A DNA stretch of 53,436 nt from positions 1 to 53,436 of the forward strand of contig OMYE01000026.1 in assembly GCA_900315145.1 (NCBI GenBank). Reading direction: 5' to 3'. Below, piece by piece: positions 9,328 to 23,012 of the stretch. The notes beneath the pieces are model-generated. The model had not been told where the DNA came from. It searched no databases and worked only from the letters and a program-made list of their open reading frames with translations. How positions within the stretch are numbered: position 1 is the stretch's first letter; each line of letters begins with the position of its first letter. The DNA comes from an uncultured Pseudomonadota bacterium (lineage in GTDB: Bacteria; Pseudomonadota; Gammaproteobacteria; Enterobacterales; Succinivibrionaceae). A program made the translations under genes and the position numbers.

Positions 9328-10096
9328 GAAATTCTCCGGTCAATGTTATTGTAATATGGTTAATGTCAGTTATCCGGAGTGATTATACCTTATCAGCTAA
9401 CCGCGGGTAACCTGTTTATCCGGCAAGTGAGCAGTGAATACTGTTTTGTCACTGTTTGGTTCTAGGTGGAAATTTTTTGCTTGATTTATTAACCAAAAGT
9501 TTTTTTTTCGGAATATTCCGTCTGCCCATGTCGATTACACTGGTATTTCTATGACAAGGCGGGGGATTTGTAATTTTGTATATCGATGGTCGTTTATGGT
9601 AATGTACTGTATACAGTTTTTTATGAAATAACAGCTACAGGTACCAGACGGAAAAAGTGAAAATAATTCAGGAAAGTGAAAAATTTACTTAATTCATAGT
9701 TTTTTGCTTGGTTTTTATAAAAATAAACGTTATCTTAGTATCTGTTTGAGAAAATCAATAATGCTGATAATGATAAATGTGTTTAATTTAGACTAAATGA
9801 CAGCATTATTTTGAGTTTGATAAGATTATTTGGAATATGTGATCATCAGATGCTGACTTTTGTGCCAAAATTAGTTCTGTTAATAAAGGCGTAGTATTAG
9901 ACAGGTGGAATGATTGAATAAATAACAGTGCGATATATAATTATTTGAAAAATATGCCGTTTTTATGTAGAAGGATAGGGAATAAAACACCGGTATGCGG
10001 ATTTGAGAGGGATTTTATTCATCCGGGAGAATAAAGCGGAAAATGATGAAAACGAAGCAGTTCGGTATCGCACATCAGTAACAGAGGTTTCTATAT
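9328..10096. other. AT-rich divergent intergenic region before relA
   Basis: 769 bases with no supportable gene. E. coli carries other genes upstream of relA here; none is present. A perfect 12-bp palindrome ACTGTATACAGT lies at 9606-9617 and could be an operator. Near relA, CGGAT and ATCCG arms frame a short hairpin at about 9998-10025. Confidence 0.4.
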
Positions 10097-12343
10097 ATGG
10101 TAGCTATTCGCAATACTCATGTGAAAGGAAAATTAGATCTGGAGGCATGGTGGAATTCATTGAATGTGACTCCGGAGGAAAGAACTAAAATTCAGAAAGT
10201 ATTCGAGTATTGTCATAACAAGATTCAGGAAACTGATGACAATATGCTTCGTCTTACCAACAGAGCTATTGAAATTATAGGTATTCTTCAGACCTTGCAT
10301 ATGGATATAGACAGCTATCTTGCAGCCATACTGTATCCGCATATAGAGGAGCATTATTTTACCATTGAACAGGCGGAGATAGATTTCGGCAAACAGGTGG
10401 CTAAGCTGCTCCGCGGAGTGAAGGATATGGAGGCAATACGTTTTCTGCAGAATATGGCCTCCAGTACCAGCGATATATCCAATGCCAAGATTGATACGGT
10501 AAGACGTATGCTTCTTGCCATGGTTGAAGATGTCAGAGCTGTGATTATCAAGCTGTCTGAACGTATAGCCACTCTTCGAGAGGTGAAAAACGCCGATGAG
10601 GAGACCAGAGTGGCAGTCGCAAAGGAAATTTCAAATATATATGCTCCTCTTGCCAACCGCCTGGGAATAGGTCAGCTGAAATGGGAACTTGAGGATTTAT
10701 CATTCAGATATCTCCATCCTGATACATATAAACAGATAGCCAAACTTCTTGATGAGAAGAGAGTAGATCGTGAAAAATATATCGTGGATTTCGTGGCCAT
10801 TCTTGAGGAGAAGTTGAAGTCTGAAGGTCTGGATGCCGAGGTCTACGGCCGGCCTAAGCATATATACAGTATCTGGAGAAAGATGCAGAAGAAGCACTTA
10901 AACTTTACTGAACTGTATGATGTAAGAGCTGTTCGGGTAATAGTTAAAAGGCTCCAGGACTGTTACAGTGCCCTCGGTGTTATTCATACCTGTTTCCATC
11001 ATATTCCTAAGGAATTTGATGATTACATTGCCAATCCGAAGCCAAACGGATATAAGTCAATTCATACTGTGGTTATTGGTCCTCAGGGGAAAACAGTAGA
11101 GATTCAGATTCGTACCGCCGACATGCACAAAGATGCCGAACTCGGTGTGGCTGCTCACTGGAAATACAAGGAAGGTGGCAGTAATCTTGATGCAGCATAC
11201 GAGGAACGTATCGCCTGGCTGCGAAAACTGCTTAAATGGCAGGAGGATATGGTTGAGGCCGGTTCAATTGTGGAAGAGTTCAAGACACAGGTATTTGAGG
11301 ATCGTGTCTATGTATTCACTCCTAAAGGAGATGTTATCGATCTTCCTCAGGGGGCTACCCCTCTGGATTTTGCCTACCAGATTCACAGCATGATTGGCCA
11401 TCGCTGCATAGGAGCCAAGGTTGACGGAAGAATCGTGCCGTTTACCTATCAGTTGCAGACCGGTGAGCAGGTTGAGCTGGCAACTCAGAAGGAACCTAAT
11501 CCGAGCAGAGACTGGCTTAATCCTAACAACGGTTTTCTTCGTACCAGCAAGGCAAGAGCCAAGGTTTCAGCATGGTTTAAACAGCTGGACAGGGAAAAGA
11601 ATATAGCTGCAGGCAGGGAAATGCTGGAAAGGGAAATTGAACGTCACGGTTTAACCATTACCAAGGAGAAGCTGCCCGATCTTATAAAGGATGTTCTGCA
11701 TCACTACAATGTCCGTGATCATTATGATGTTCTGGCTAACGTCGGCTCCGGAGATATTCGTATCAATCAGCTGATGAACTACATTGAGGCCAAGGTTAAT
11801 GATTATGCTGTTTCATCTAATCCTGATGATGAAATTCTCAGAAATATTGAGATGCATACTCAGAACAAGATGGCAAAGGTGGAGCGCAATCAGTCAAACA
11901 GCAGAATTGTTGTGAATGGTGTCGGTAATCTGGTAACACACGTAGCCAAGTGCTGTCATCCTATCCCCGGCGAGGATATCGTCGGTTTTATTACCAAGGG
12001 ACGCGGGGTATCCGTGCACCGCAAGGGATGTCATACTATAAACCATCTGTCCGCCGAGCATCCTGAACGTCTGGTGGAGGCAGTGTGGGGTGGTGACTAC
12101 TCAAGCGGTTTTTCGGTAACAGTAGGAATTATAGCCAATGACCGGGCCGGACTGCTTCGTGATATAACAACTATTATCGCCAATGAAAAAATAAATGTTC
12201 TCGGCGTGCGTTCACGTTCTGATACCAAGACCCAGACAGCCCAGATGGACATTGATATGGAAGTGTTCAATATCAATGATTTAAACAGAACACTGGCGAG
12301 ACTTAATAACATGCCGGGGATACTCTCCGCTAAAAGGCTTTAA
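10097..12343 (+). CDS. relA: (p)ppGpp synthetase I, RelA
   Basis: Ribosome-associated stringent-response alarmone synthetase making pppGpp/ppGpp from ATP and GTP or GDP when uncharged tRNA enters the A site. At 748 residues it has the E. coli length (744). Order: a degenerate HD-like N-domain; a synthetase domain from about 265 (FTELYDVRAVRV, then NPKPNGYKSIHT and VEIQIRT); TGS from about 406; the zinc/conserved-Cys region near 618 (CCHPIPGEDIVGF, HRKGC); and a C-terminal ACT domain (about 675-748). AGAGG lies 10 bases before the ATG. The Asp/Glu pattern in FTELYD is RelA-type rather than SpoT-type. There are no mazEF or mazG genes downstream. It appears monocistronic. Confidence 0.97.
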   Translation: MVAIRNTHVKGKLDLEAWWNSLNVTPEERTKIQKVFEYCHNKIQETDDNMLRLTNRAIEIIGILQTLHMDIDSYLAAILYPHIEEHYFTIEQAEIDFGKQVAKLLRGVKDMEAIRFLQNMASSTSDISNAKIDTVRRMLLAMVEDVRAVIIKLSERIATLREVKNADEETRVAVAKEISNIYAPLANRLGIGQLKWELEDLSFRYLHPDTYKQIAKLLDEKRVDREKYIVDFVAILEEKLKSEGLDAEVYGRPKHIYSIWRKMQKKHLNFTELYDVRAVRVIVKRLQDCYSALGVIHTCFHHIPKEFDDYIANPKPNGYKSIHTVVIGPQGKTVEIQIRTADMHKDAELGVAAHWKYKEGGSNLDAAYEERIAWLRKLLKWQEDMVEAGSIVEEFKTQVFEDRVYVFTPKGDVIDLPQGATPLDFAYQIHSMIGHRCIGAKVDGRIVPFTYQLQTGEQVELATQKEPNPSRDWLNPNNGFLRTSKARAKVSAWFKQLDREKNIAAGREMLEREIERHGLTITKEKLPDLIKDVLHHYNVRDHYDVLANVGSGDIRINQLMNYIEAKVNDYAVSSNPDDEILRNIEMHTQNKMAKVERNQSNSRIVVNGVGNLVTHVAKCCHPIPGEDIVGFITKGRGVSVHRKGCHTINHLSAEHPERLVEAVWGGDYSSGFSVTVGIIANDRAGLLRDITTIIANEKINVLGVRSRSDTKTQTAQMDIDMEVFNINDLNRTLARLNNMPGILSAKRL

Positions 12344-14303
<1,960 letters not shown>

Positions 14304-14348
14304 TCTGAGAGTGTCAGACTGTAAGTCTAGTATCTGTAATTGAATTAA

Positions 14349-14393
14349 ACCCCGGGTGCGCATGTCGAAATATGCATCCGGGGTTCTTTTTTC
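14349..14393 (+). terminator. Intrinsic terminator of pyrG
   Basis: CCCCGGGTGCGCAT pairs with ATGCATCCGGGG around GTCGAAAT, with one imperfection. It is followed by TTCTTTTTT. Confidence 0.85.
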
Positions 14394-14487
14394 TAACCAT
14401 ATATCCGGTATAGTGAAAACAGTCTTAATTATTTGTGATTTTTATGCAAATTTGAACCGATAGAGCAAAAGTGTTAAGTGTGCTGTA

Positions 14488-14516
14488 TTGTGTTTTGGTA
14501 TAAAGCTGAGTATAAT
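14488..14516 (+). promoter_or_regulatory. Probable sigma-70 promoter of eno
   Basis: -35 TTGTGT (14488-14493), 17-base spacer, perfect -10 TATAAT (14511-14516). This gives an eno leader of about 110 bases. The remainder of the 330-base pyrG-eno gap holds the pyrG terminator and nothing else recognisable. Confidence 0.6.
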
Positions 14517-14561
14517 TATGCCGGAAATTTTCAGAAGATTTAAAGTCTATCGGGAAATTAG

Positions 14562-15941
<1,380 letters not shown>

Positions 15942-15979
15942 TTTAACCTTTTAGATACTAGTTATCTTTATATATAAAA

Positions 15980-16016
15980 GAAACCTCCTAAGGCCTATGG
16001 TTACGGGAGGTTTTTC
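15980..16016 (+). terminator. Intrinsic terminator of eno
   Basis: AAACCTCC pairs with GGAGGTTT across a 17-base loop, with a T-run directly following. Confidence 0.85.
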
Positions 16017-16090
16017 ATTTTATTTCATACACATGCTATATTTGATATTATATAATTATCAGGTTTGCGGTATTGTCGGTAACAAATAAT

Positions 16091-16378
16091 ATGCGTTTTA
16101 TTGAAATAATATTAACTATTGTCATTGCTTTTTTAGTATATGGATACATATGTGGTCCTAACGGTTATCACGTTAATGTGGAAATGCAGAAGAAACTGGA
16201 AAAAGAAAGAATGCATACCAAAATGTTAGAAGAGAAGAATGATATTATCAAAAAGGACATTGCCAATTTAAGAGACGAGGATAATCTGGATACTCTTGAA
16301 AATGTGGCACGTTCAAATCTTAACCTGATAAAGGAAGGAGAGATTTTTTATCAGGTAATCGACAATAATGAGAAATAA
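16091..16378 (+). CDS. ftsB: Cell division protein FtsB
   Basis: Small bitopic divisome protein that bridges FtsL and FtsQ. It has one N-terminal membrane span (residues about 3-20, IEIILTIVIAFLVYGYI), the GPNGYH turn typical of the family, a coiled coil (about 30-65) and the conserved end LIKEGEIFYQV. I chose ATG 16091 (95 residues); an in-frame TTG at 16073 preceded by CAGG is an alternative that adds 6 residues. It is first in the ftsB-ispD-ispF-surE-yqaA-nlpD run and lies after eno, as in many gammaproteobacteria. Confidence 0.9.
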   Translation: MRFIEIILTIVIAFLVYGYICGPNGYHVNVEMQKKLEKERMHTKMLEEKNDIIKKDIANLRDEDNLDTLENVARSNLNLIKEGEIFYQVIDNNEK

Positions 16379-16417
16379 TATCGTAACAGAGAAGTATAAA
16401 GTTCCGGGCAGAACGTA

Positions 16418-17113
16418 ATGGATAATAATTTTAAAAAGCTTGATGTAGTGATTCCGGCTGCCGGAGTCGGTAAAAGAATGCGGGCGGATATTCCTAAGCA
16501 GTATTTAAAGCTTGGTAATAAGACAATTCTGGAAAGAACAGTTGATGTGTTTCTGCAAATGGAATCATGTATAGCTGATATAATCATAGCAATAGGGGAG
16601 CAGGATGGCTATTTTTCCGAACTCAATTTAACTGCCAATCCCCGCGTAAAAGTTTGTTATGGCGGAAAGGAGAGATTAAACAGTGTTCTTAACGGATTAA
16701 AAACAGCCTCCTCTGAATATGTTCTGGTTCATGATGCGGCAAGACCATGCGTGCAGCCTGACGATATAGAGAAACTTATTAGTGAAGCCTGCAATGAGCA
16801 CGGCGGAATACTGGTTTCAAGAGTTGCCGATACCATGAAGCGGACGGATGCTGACGGTAGAATAACGGAAACCGTTTCAAGAGATAAGCTGTTCCATGCA
16901 TTGACCCCGCAGTTATTCAATCGTCAGAAACTCATTCATGCCTATGAAAAAGCTATAGCTCAGAATCTTGTTTTAACAGATGAGGCATCTGCCATGGAAC
17001 AGGACGGGTATATGCCAAAGGCAGTACTGGGGGCGGCATCAAATATAAAGATTACAGAGCCATTTGATATACAGCTGGCGGAATTTTTTTTAAAGTTACA
17101 GAATAGGTGGTAA
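16418..17113 (+). CDS. ispD: 2-C-methyl-D-erythritol 4-phosphate cytidylyltransferase
   Basis: Third step of the MEP isoprenoid pathway: MEP + CTP to CDP-ME. The 231 residues start with the nucleotide-binding loop [20 protein letters not shown] and contain the VHDAARPC motif and the conserved EDGYMPK-type segment ([11 protein letters not shown]). The stop overlaps a possible ispF GTG and lies just before the preferred ispF start, so the two are coupled. CDP-ME is then used by IspE, which is not in this window, before IspF. Confidence 0.96.
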   Translation: MDNNFKKLDVVIPAAGVGKRMRADIPKQYLKLGNKTILERTVDVFLQMESCIADIIIAIGEQDGYFSELNLTANPRVKVCYGGKERLNSVLNGLKTASSEYVLVHDAARPCVQPDDIEKLISEACNEHGGILVSRVADTMKRTDADGRITETVSRDKLFHALTPQLFNRQKLIHAYEKAIAQNLVLTDEASAMEQDGYMPKAVLGAASNIKITEPFDIQLAEFFLKLQNRW

Positions 17114-17115
17114 AA

Positions 17116-17589
17116 GTGTTTAGAATTGGTCATGGTTTTGATGTGCATAAATTTGGCGGTGAAGGTCCTGTTACCCTTGGCGGCGTAAAAATAGATTACG
17201 AAGCAGGGCTGATTGCACATTCTGACGGTGATGTTGTTTTACATGCTCTGGCTGATGCGATTCTGGGGGCTGCGGCACTTGGCGATATAGGCCGTCTGTA
17301 TCCGGATAATGATGACAGATTCAGCGGTATTGACAGCCGTATTCTTCTTCGCGATACAGTAAAACGTGTACATGAATGTGGTTACCGGATTGTAAATGTT
17401 GATATAACCATTCTGGCTCAGGCTCCGAAGATTGCGGTTCATCAGGAAAAAATGTGCCTTAATATAGCCAGTGATCTCGAAGTGGATACAGGTTGTGTGA
17501 ATGTCAAAGCAACTACAACCGAGAAGCTTGGCTTTGTCGGACGCAAGGAAGGTATAGCTGTAGAAGCCGTGGCGCTGCTGGAAAAATAA
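17116..17589 (+). CDS. ispF: 2-C-methyl-D-erythritol 2,4-cyclodiphosphate synthase
   Basis: Fifth MEP-pathway step, cyclising CDP-ME 2-phosphate to MEcPP with release of CMP. The 157 residues include the zinc site and substrate motifs [37 protein letters not shown] and [13 protein letters not shown]. The start is decided by AGGTGG at 17105-17110, which is well placed for GTG 17116. The earlier in-frame GTG 17107 lies inside that site. surE begins one base after the stop. Confidence 0.95.
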   Translation: MFRIGHGFDVHKFGGEGPVTLGGVKIDYEAGLIAHSDGDVVLHALADAILGAAALGDIGRLYPDNDDRFSGIDSRILLRDTVKRVHECGYRIVNVDITILAQAPKIAVHQEKMCLNIASDLEVDTGCVNVKATTTEKLGFVGRKEGIAVEAVALLEK

Positions 17590-17590
17590 A

Positions 17591-18349
17591 ATGAAGCAGC
17601 TTAACATCCTGATAAGTAATGATGACGGAGTGTATGCTGAAGGTATTGATGTCCTTTACCGTACACTGAAGGAATGTGGTCACAGAGTTACCGTTGTGGC
17701 GCCGGACAGAAATCAGAGTGCAGCCAGTCATTCTCTGACTCTGGAATATCCCCTGAGAACTCAGGAGATTAATCGTGAGGATTTTATTGCAGTTAAGGGA
17801 ACTCCAACAGACAGCGTCTATCTTGCTGTTAACAGTCTTCTTTCTGAAAAGCCAGACATGGTGATTTCGGGGATCAATAACGGAGCCAATCTGTGTGATG
17901 ATGTTATATATTCAGGTACGGTGGCTGCAGCTGTGGAAGGCAGAAATCTCGGACTTCCGGCAATAGCAGTTTCTCTTTGCGGGAGCAGACATTACGATAC
18001 AGCGGCGGCGATAGTAAGAACAATAGTATCCCGGATTCATGAATGTCCTGTTCCCAGTGATCGTATTTTGAATATCAATGTTCCGGATCTCCCGGTTGAT
18101 AAGATCAAAGGGGTCAGGGTCACCAGACTCGGCAGACGGCAGAGCTCCGAAAGCGTGGTTGAGGAAAAGGATCTACGCGGAAACAGAATATACTGGATAG
18201 GCCCACAGGCGGATGCTCTGGATAAGGCTGAGGATACGGATATCTATGCTGTGTCTGAAGGGTATGTATCTATAACACCTCTGCATATAGATCTGACTGC
18301 ATATCAGGTACTTGATGATTTGACTGGATGGATTGAAAAGGTCTATTAA
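17591..18349 (+). CDS. surE: 5'/3'-nucleotidase SurE
   Basis: Metal-dependent nucleoside-monophosphate phosphatase (survival protein E). The 252 residues carry ISNDDGVYAEGI, APDRNQSAASHSLT, VISGINNGANLCDDVIYSGT and GLPAIAVS, the complete family signature. truD, which precedes surE in E. coli, is absent, and so is pcm, which follows it. It is tightly packed in the operon (1 base after ispF, 2 bases before the next gene). Confidence 0.96.
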   Translation: MKQLNILISNDDGVYAEGIDVLYRTLKECGHRVTVVAPDRNQSAASHSLTLEYPLRTQEINREDFIAVKGTPTDSVYLAVNSLLSEKPDMVISGINNGANLCDDVIYSGTVAAAVEGRNLGLPAIAVSLCGSRHYDTAAAIVRTIVSRIHECPVPSDRILNINVPDLPVDKIKGVRVTRLGRRQSSESVVEEKDLRGNRIYWIGPQADALDKAEDTDIYAVSEGYVSITPLHIDLTAYQVLDDLTGWIEKVY

Positions 18350-18351
18350 TT

Positions 18352-18969
18352 ATGAAAATAATGCAGAAAATGTATGATAAGTGCGTTAGCTGGGCCAATC
18401 ACAAGAACGCCGTATATTTTTTATCAGCCAACAGTTTTGCTGAATCAATTTTCTGGCCGATTCCTGTGGATGTGATGATTATTCCAATGTGTCTTGCCAA
18501 CAGGGATAAGTCTTATTATTACGCCATGATCGCAACGATTACTTCGGTTCTCGGGGCGGTAGTCGGGTATTATCTCGGTTTTTTTCTTTATGAACTGTAC
18601 CTTGTTGATTTATTTGAAACCCTCGGCTGGGCGGAAACAATGGAGAAAGTACAGGAATATCTGCAGCGTTTCGGCATATTCTTTATAATTATCGGTTCGT
18701 TTACACCAGTTCCATATAAAGTAGTTGCGATTTGCTGCGGTTATGCAGCTGCTAATCATACTCTGAATATTCCTACATGGCAGCTGAATATATGGTCATT
18801 TATAATTGTTTCACTTATCGGCCGGGGAGCCAGATTTTATTTGGAGGCGTTTCTGATTAAAATCGGGGGTGAAAAAATGGCTAATAAAATCCGCAGTTAT
18901 ATTGATATAATTGGATGGACGGTGGTTGCTGTTTCTCTTGTGATTATTGTATGTTACATGGCTCTGTAG
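18352..18969 (+). CDS. YqaA-family (DedA-like / SNARE-associated) inner-membrane protein
   Basis: A 205-residue integral membrane protein. It has the DedA/VTT-type pattern: FAESIFWPIPVDVMIIPM, a glycine-rich membrane helix (GAVVGYYLGFFLYEL), the FGIFFIIIGSFTPVPYKVVAICCGYAA re-entrant region with its Phe-Thr-Pro-x-Pro turn, and two C-terminal hydrophobic spans. Relatives take part in membrane lipid or proton homeostasis; the exact role of YqaA is not known to me. It sits where pcm is found in E. coli, between surE and nlpD. Confidence 0.8.
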   Translation: MKIMQKMYDKCVSWANHKNAVYFLSANSFAESIFWPIPVDVMIIPMCLANRDKSYYYAMIATITSVLGAVVGYYLGFFLYELYLVDLFETLGWAETMEKVQEYLQRFGIFFIIIGSFTPVPYKVVAICCGYAAANHTLNIPTWQLNIWSFIIVSLIGRGARFYLEAFLIKIGGEKMANKIRSYIDIIGWTVVAVSLVIIVCYMAL

Positions 18970-18980
18970 GATTATAAATA

Positions 18981-20048
18981 ATGAAAAATGCAGGTTTGAT
19001 ATCGATATTTGTCAGTATTATCCTGGTATTAAATACCGGGTGCGCTACTTCTCCGTATCCGTATTCACCTGCTGAGCTTACCGGAGCCCATGCCGGAAAA
19101 CAGACTGTGAAGAGCAGTTCAGGAAGTAACAGAAAAAAGATGGTATCTGTTAACGGATATTATACCGTCCGTCCTGGGGATACTCTCTATTCTGTGGCAT
19201 TTGTCCATAACATGGATTATCAGACACTGGCGTTGATTAATGGTATTAAGTCTCCGTATACCATTAATGTCGGGCAGCGTCTGCTGACTGATACCGGTAA
19301 ATCCACCAAAAAGCTGTACAGAGTTACCAGGGGGGATACTGTTTACAATATATCTAAGAGATACGGTCTTACTCCGGCAGCTCTGATGACAATGAACAGC
19401 ATGGGTAGCAATTGTAATATCAGAATAGGTCAGATGCTGGTTGTCGGTAAAAATACCGGCGGTTCCGCAAGAACCTCTGAGTCCGGAACAGTTACCCGTT
19501 CCGGTTCCGTCGCGTCGACACGTAACGGCAGTAAAACATCAGTGTCGCAGACCTCTAAAAAGCAGCAGGAGCAGGTTATTGCCGGAAATGGCAGGAAAGG
19601 GCAGGGCGCAGACAGAAAACCGCAGACTACCGCATCCAAGAACACATCTGTCTCCCAGTCTCAGCTGGCTAAAAGAAATGGTAAAGTTAAGTGGCACTGG
19701 CCGACAGGCGGTTCTGTTATTGAAGGATACAGTTCAAGCAACCGCGGAATTGATATTTCCGGAAGAAAGGGGGACAGTGTCCGTAGTGCTGCTAAAGGAA
19801 AAATTGTATACGCCGGTGATGCTTTAAGAGGTTATGGTAATCTGATAATAATCAACCATGACGATGATTATCTTTCAGCTTATGCTCATAATGATGCCAT
19901 TCTGGTAACCGAGGGACAGATGGTTGAATCAGGACAGGTTATTGCCAGAATGGGGGATACCGATGCCAAATCGGTCCGGTTACATTTTGAAATCAGACAT
20001 AACGGTGAATCAGTGAATCCGCTTAATTATCTTCCTAAGAGAAAATAG
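18981..20048 (+). CDS. nlpD: NlpD-type LysM/M23 amidase activator lipoprotein
   Basis: A 355-residue envelope protein that probably activates the amidase AmiC at septation. Parts: a signal peptide with a lipobox-like VLNTGC (Cys21; Asn at -3 is atypical), two LysM domains (about 60-103, YTVRPGDTLYSVA; about 112-155, YRVTRGDTVYNIS), a Ser/Thr/Lys/Gln-rich linker (156-230) and a C-terminal M23 domain. The M23 active site is degenerate: NRGIDI in place of H-GID and RLHFEIR in place of HLHFE. E. coli NlpD is degenerate in the same way, so it is a regulator rather than a hydrolase. E. coli NlpD has one LysM; this one has two. rpoS, which normally follows nlpD, is absent. Confidence 0.92.
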   Translation: MKNAGLISIFVSIILVLNTGCATSPYPYSPAELTGAHAGKQTVKSSSGSNRKKMVSVNGYYTVRPGDTLYSVAFVHNMDYQTLALINGIKSPYTINVGQRLLTDTGKSTKKLYRVTRGDTVYNISKRYGLTPAALMTMNSMGSNCNIRIGQMLVVGKNTGGSARTSESGTVTRSGSVASTRNGSKTSVSQTSKKQQEQVIAGNGRKGQGADRKPQTTASKNTSVSQSQLAKRNGKVKWHWPTGGSVIEGYSSSNRGIDISGRKGDSVRSAAKGKIVYAGDALRGYGNLIIINHDDDYLSAYAHNDAILVTEGQMVESGQVIARMGDTDAKSVRLHFEIRHNGESVNPLNYLPKRK

Positions 20049-20070
20049 TAGTTTTTTTAATAACAAAGGG

Positions 20071-20104
20071 AAAAGCGACAGCCGGAAGGTGTCGCTTTTT
20101 AATT
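20071..20104 (+). terminator. Terminator of the ftsB-nlpD operon, possibly bidirectional
   Basis: AAAAGCGAC pairs with GTCGCTTTT across an 11-base loop, with T residues after it. The complementary strand also reads into TTTT, so it may stop mutS transcription coming from the other side. Confidence 0.8.
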
Positions 20105-20219
20105 ATATATTTTTTAGCGATTATATTGTTATAATCCTAATCTTTAATCCGGATACGGTGTTATTCTGATTAATCCTTAATCTGTATGACCGCTTTGTTT
20201 TGGTTATAGAGTTATCTGT

Positions 20220-22796
20220 TTAAATATCCTTTACCCGGTCACACAGGCTGTATATGATATTTAGTGCGTCTCTTGCCGACAGAGTATCCGGATGCAGTTC
20301 CTTTATGGTGGTGATAATATCTTCTATTTCTGAAGGTATATGTGATTCAGCGGATATTTCCTGATTTCTGCCAGCCTGACTGGAGACATCCTCATTTCTT
20401 ATCTGAGAGGTGAAGATGCTCATGCGTTTTCTTGCCAGATTGATTATTTTTTGCGGAATACCTGCAAGTGCAGCTACCTCGAGACCATATGAGCTTGTGG
20501 CACAGCCGTCGGATACATTGTGCAGGAATATAATAGTGTCTCCTGTTTTCTGGGCTCCGAAGTGGACATTCCGGACATTGCTGAAATTCTTTTCCAGTTC
20601 GGTAAGTTCAAAGTAATGGGTTGAGAACAGGGTATAACAGTTCTTTTTTGCCAGAAATTCGGCTACTGCCCACGCAAGTGACATTCCGTCAATGGTACTG
20701 GTGCCGCGGCCTATTTCGTCCATTAAAACAAGACTGTTGTCTGTAACCTGATTAATAATGCTGGAGGTCTCAGTCATTTCCACCATGAATGTTGATCTTC
20801 CAGAGGCCAGATCATCACTGGCACCTATTCGGGTAAATATTTTATCGATATCCGGGATTACCGCTCTTTCTGCAGGTACAAATGAGCCGGCATAGGCCAT
20901 AAGGGTAATAAGAGCGGTCTGGCGCATATAGGTGGATTTACCGCCCATGTTCGGGCCGGTGATGAGAAGCAGATTGCTTTTCGGGGACATGCCGGTAGTG
21001 TTGGCGATAAAAGGAGCGCTGAGAACCTGTTCAATCACCGGATGTCGACCATTGATAATATTGAGCTCTCTGTTTCTGCTGAACTCAGGGCGTACATAGT
21101 CATATTCCCTGGCAACCGTGGCAAAGGAGATGATCATGTCGAGACCGGCAAGTTTACGGGAGATATCAGTCAGGGTGTTAAGATAAGGAAGTATTTTTTC
21201 CAGAAGTTCTTCGTAGAGCTTTTTCTCCAGGGCAAGGGCTCTGCTCTGGGCTGTGAGTGTCTGTTCCTCGTACTCCTTGAGCTCCGGGGTGATGTAACGT
21301 TCAGCGTTTTTTAAGGTCTGGCGCCGGATATAATCCCCCGGAACTGCATCGGCATTGGCTTTGGTTATTTCAATGTAGTATCCGTGAACCCTGTTGTAGT
21401 CAACCTTGAGATTGTTGATTCCTGTTCTTGCCTTCTCTCTTTCCTCTATCTGTTTCAGAATGTCCATGGCTCCTGTGGTGAGATTACGCAGTCTGTCGAG
21501 CTCCGGACTGTATCCTTCCGCTATTACCCCTCCTTCCCTGATGACTATAGGCGGGTTTTCCTTGACGGCTCTGGTAAGGAGATCAGCAAGTTCATTAATA
21601 AGTGGCAGATTTTCCCCGTAGAGATGTGTACATCCTGAAGCTGTCAGTAGCAGGTTCTTAAGATCCGGCAGCATGATGAGAGCTGATCTGATTTTACATA
21701 AATCCCTTGGACGCAGATTTTTCAGGGCAAGCCTTGCAGTGGCTCTTTCGAGGTCACCAGCCTCCTTTAGCAGATTACGGGTATCGTCGATTAATTCATT
21801 TTCGAGAAATTCGGCAATCAGACTGTGTCTCTCACCGGTGATACCCGGATCCTTTGGCGGCTGCAGCAGGTTTCTTTTCAGAGCTCTGGAGCCCATAGGG
21901 GTAACACAGCGATCCAGTACTGATGCCAGGGTATTGTTCTGTCCCCCCTGGAGATTCTGTACAAGTTCAAGATTTTTCTGGGAATTGGCATCGAGATATA
22001 CATAGGATTTATCTGTTTCTGTTTTTAAGGAGGTAATGTGCAGAAGTCCGGTTTTCTGGGTTTCTTTTACGTAATTAAGCAGAGCTCCGGCGGCGCATAT
22101 GCCTATGGTTATTCCGGTAAGACCGAAACCGGATAAATCTCTTGTTTTAAACTGCTGGCACAGCTGCTTAAAGCAGGTTTCATAATCGAAGTCCCAGATC
22201 GGCCGGCGGCGCAGTCCCTGAGCGGATGAGATGAGATTAGGTGATTTGAAATTCTCTGAATAGAGCAGTTCAGCCGGATGAAGACGCTGCATAATGGATT
22301 CGAATCCGTTGGCGGAATCCGTTTCATAACAGTAGAAATCACCGTTACTCAGATTTATATAGCTGACAGCGTAGGTTAACTGGTCGCTGCACACACAGAC
22401 GATGCAGTTGTCCTGACGTTCGTGAAGCAGATTATCATCCGTAACAGTGCCCGGAGTTATAATGCGGGTGACCTTTCGTTCAACAATGCCCTTACTGGCC
22501 GCCGGATCCCCTATCTGTTCACAGATGGCCACACTTTCGCCTTTTTCAATCAGTCTTGCAAGGTAGTTATCCACAGAATGGAAGGGTACCCCGGCCATTG
22601 GAATTGGTTCACCTTTATATGTTCCCCGTTTGGTCAGAGTGATATCCAGAATTTCTGCCGCTTTTTTGGCGTCATCAAAAAAGGTCTCGTAGAAATCACC
22701 CATGCGGTACAGCAGAATGGTATCTGGATACTGGCATTTTACTGCCATATACTGTTGCATTAACGGGGTGGCATTATTCTGATTGGTTGCTGTCAT
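20220..22796 (-). CDS. mutS: DNA mismatch repair protein MutS
   Basis: Recognises mismatches and small loops and recruits MutL. The product is 858 residues from the ATG at 22796, which has AGGA 7 bases upstream. A TTG 30 bases earlier would add 10 residues but lacks a proper ribosome site. The mismatch-contacting Phe-x-Glu is at FYE 35-37 in MGDFYETF. The ATPase has GPNMGGKST (about 614-622) and DEIGRGTST (about 691), followed by the helix-turn-helix dimerisation end. It is convergent with nlpD and divergent from pncC. Confidence 0.97.
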   Translation of the reverse strand: MTATNQNNATPLMQQYMAVKCQYPDTILLYRMGDFYETFFDDAKKAAEILDITLTKRGTYKGEPIPMAGVPFHSVDNYLARLIEKGESVAICEQIGDPAASKGIVERKVTRIITPGTVTDDNLLHERQDNCIVCVCSDQLTYAVSYINLSNGDFYCYETDSANGFESIMQRLHPAELLYSENFKSPNLISSAQGLRRRPIWDFDYETCFKQLCQQFKTRDLSGFGLTGITIGICAAGALLNYVKETQKTGLLHITSLKTETDKSYVYLDANSQKNLELVQNLQGGQNNTLASVLDRCVTPMGSRALKRNLLQPPKDPGITGERHSLIAEFLENELIDDTRNLLKEAGDLERATARLALKNLRPRDLCKIRSALIMLPDLKNLLLTASGCTHLYGENLPLINELADLLTRAVKENPPIVIREGGVIAEGYSPELDRLRNLTTGAMDILKQIEEREKARTGINNLKVDYNRVHGYYIEITKANADAVPGDYIRRQTLKNAERYITPELKEYEEQTLTAQSRALALEKKLYEELLEKILPYLNTLTDISRKLAGLDMIISFATVAREYDYVRPEFSRNRELNIINGRHPVIEQVLSAPFIANTTGMSPKSNLLLITGPNMGGKSTYMRQTALITLMAYAGSFVPAERAVIPDIDKIFTRIGASDDLASGRSTFMVEMTETSSIINQVTDNSLVLMDEIGRGTSTIDGMSLAWAVAEFLAKKNCYTLFSTHYFELTELEKNFSNVRNVHFGAQKTGDTIIFLHNVSDGCATSSYGLEVAALAGIPQKIINLARKRMSIFTSQIRNEDVSSQAGRNQEISAESHIPSEIEDIITTIKELHPDTLSARDALNIIYSLCDRVKDI

Positions 22797-23012
22797 TGTA
22801 TTTTCCTGTTTTTTTTGTTCTGACAATACCTGTTTTCTGAAGGTGACGCAGCGGTGATTATGTGAAAATCAGCAGTTGTCTAGTTTATCATAATTCATAT
22901 TGTTCGTTAAATTTCAGCCGTCTGTGATTAATAAAAACTGAAGAACAGTACTATAATTACTTTCAGCAGGTTTAACCTGAGTAGAGATTAAAAGTTAAAA
23001 ACAGGCAGAAAG

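Noticed and set aside
8768-9382. A 204-codon plus-strand frame rich in Val/Leu/Phe
   Set aside because: It lies antisense to the orphan gene and its odd composition is the mirror of the Thr/Arg repeat codons. It lacks a ribosome site.
9606-9617. LexA-type SOS box before relA
   Set aside because: CTGT and ACAG are only 2 bases apart; the LexA consensus needs 8.
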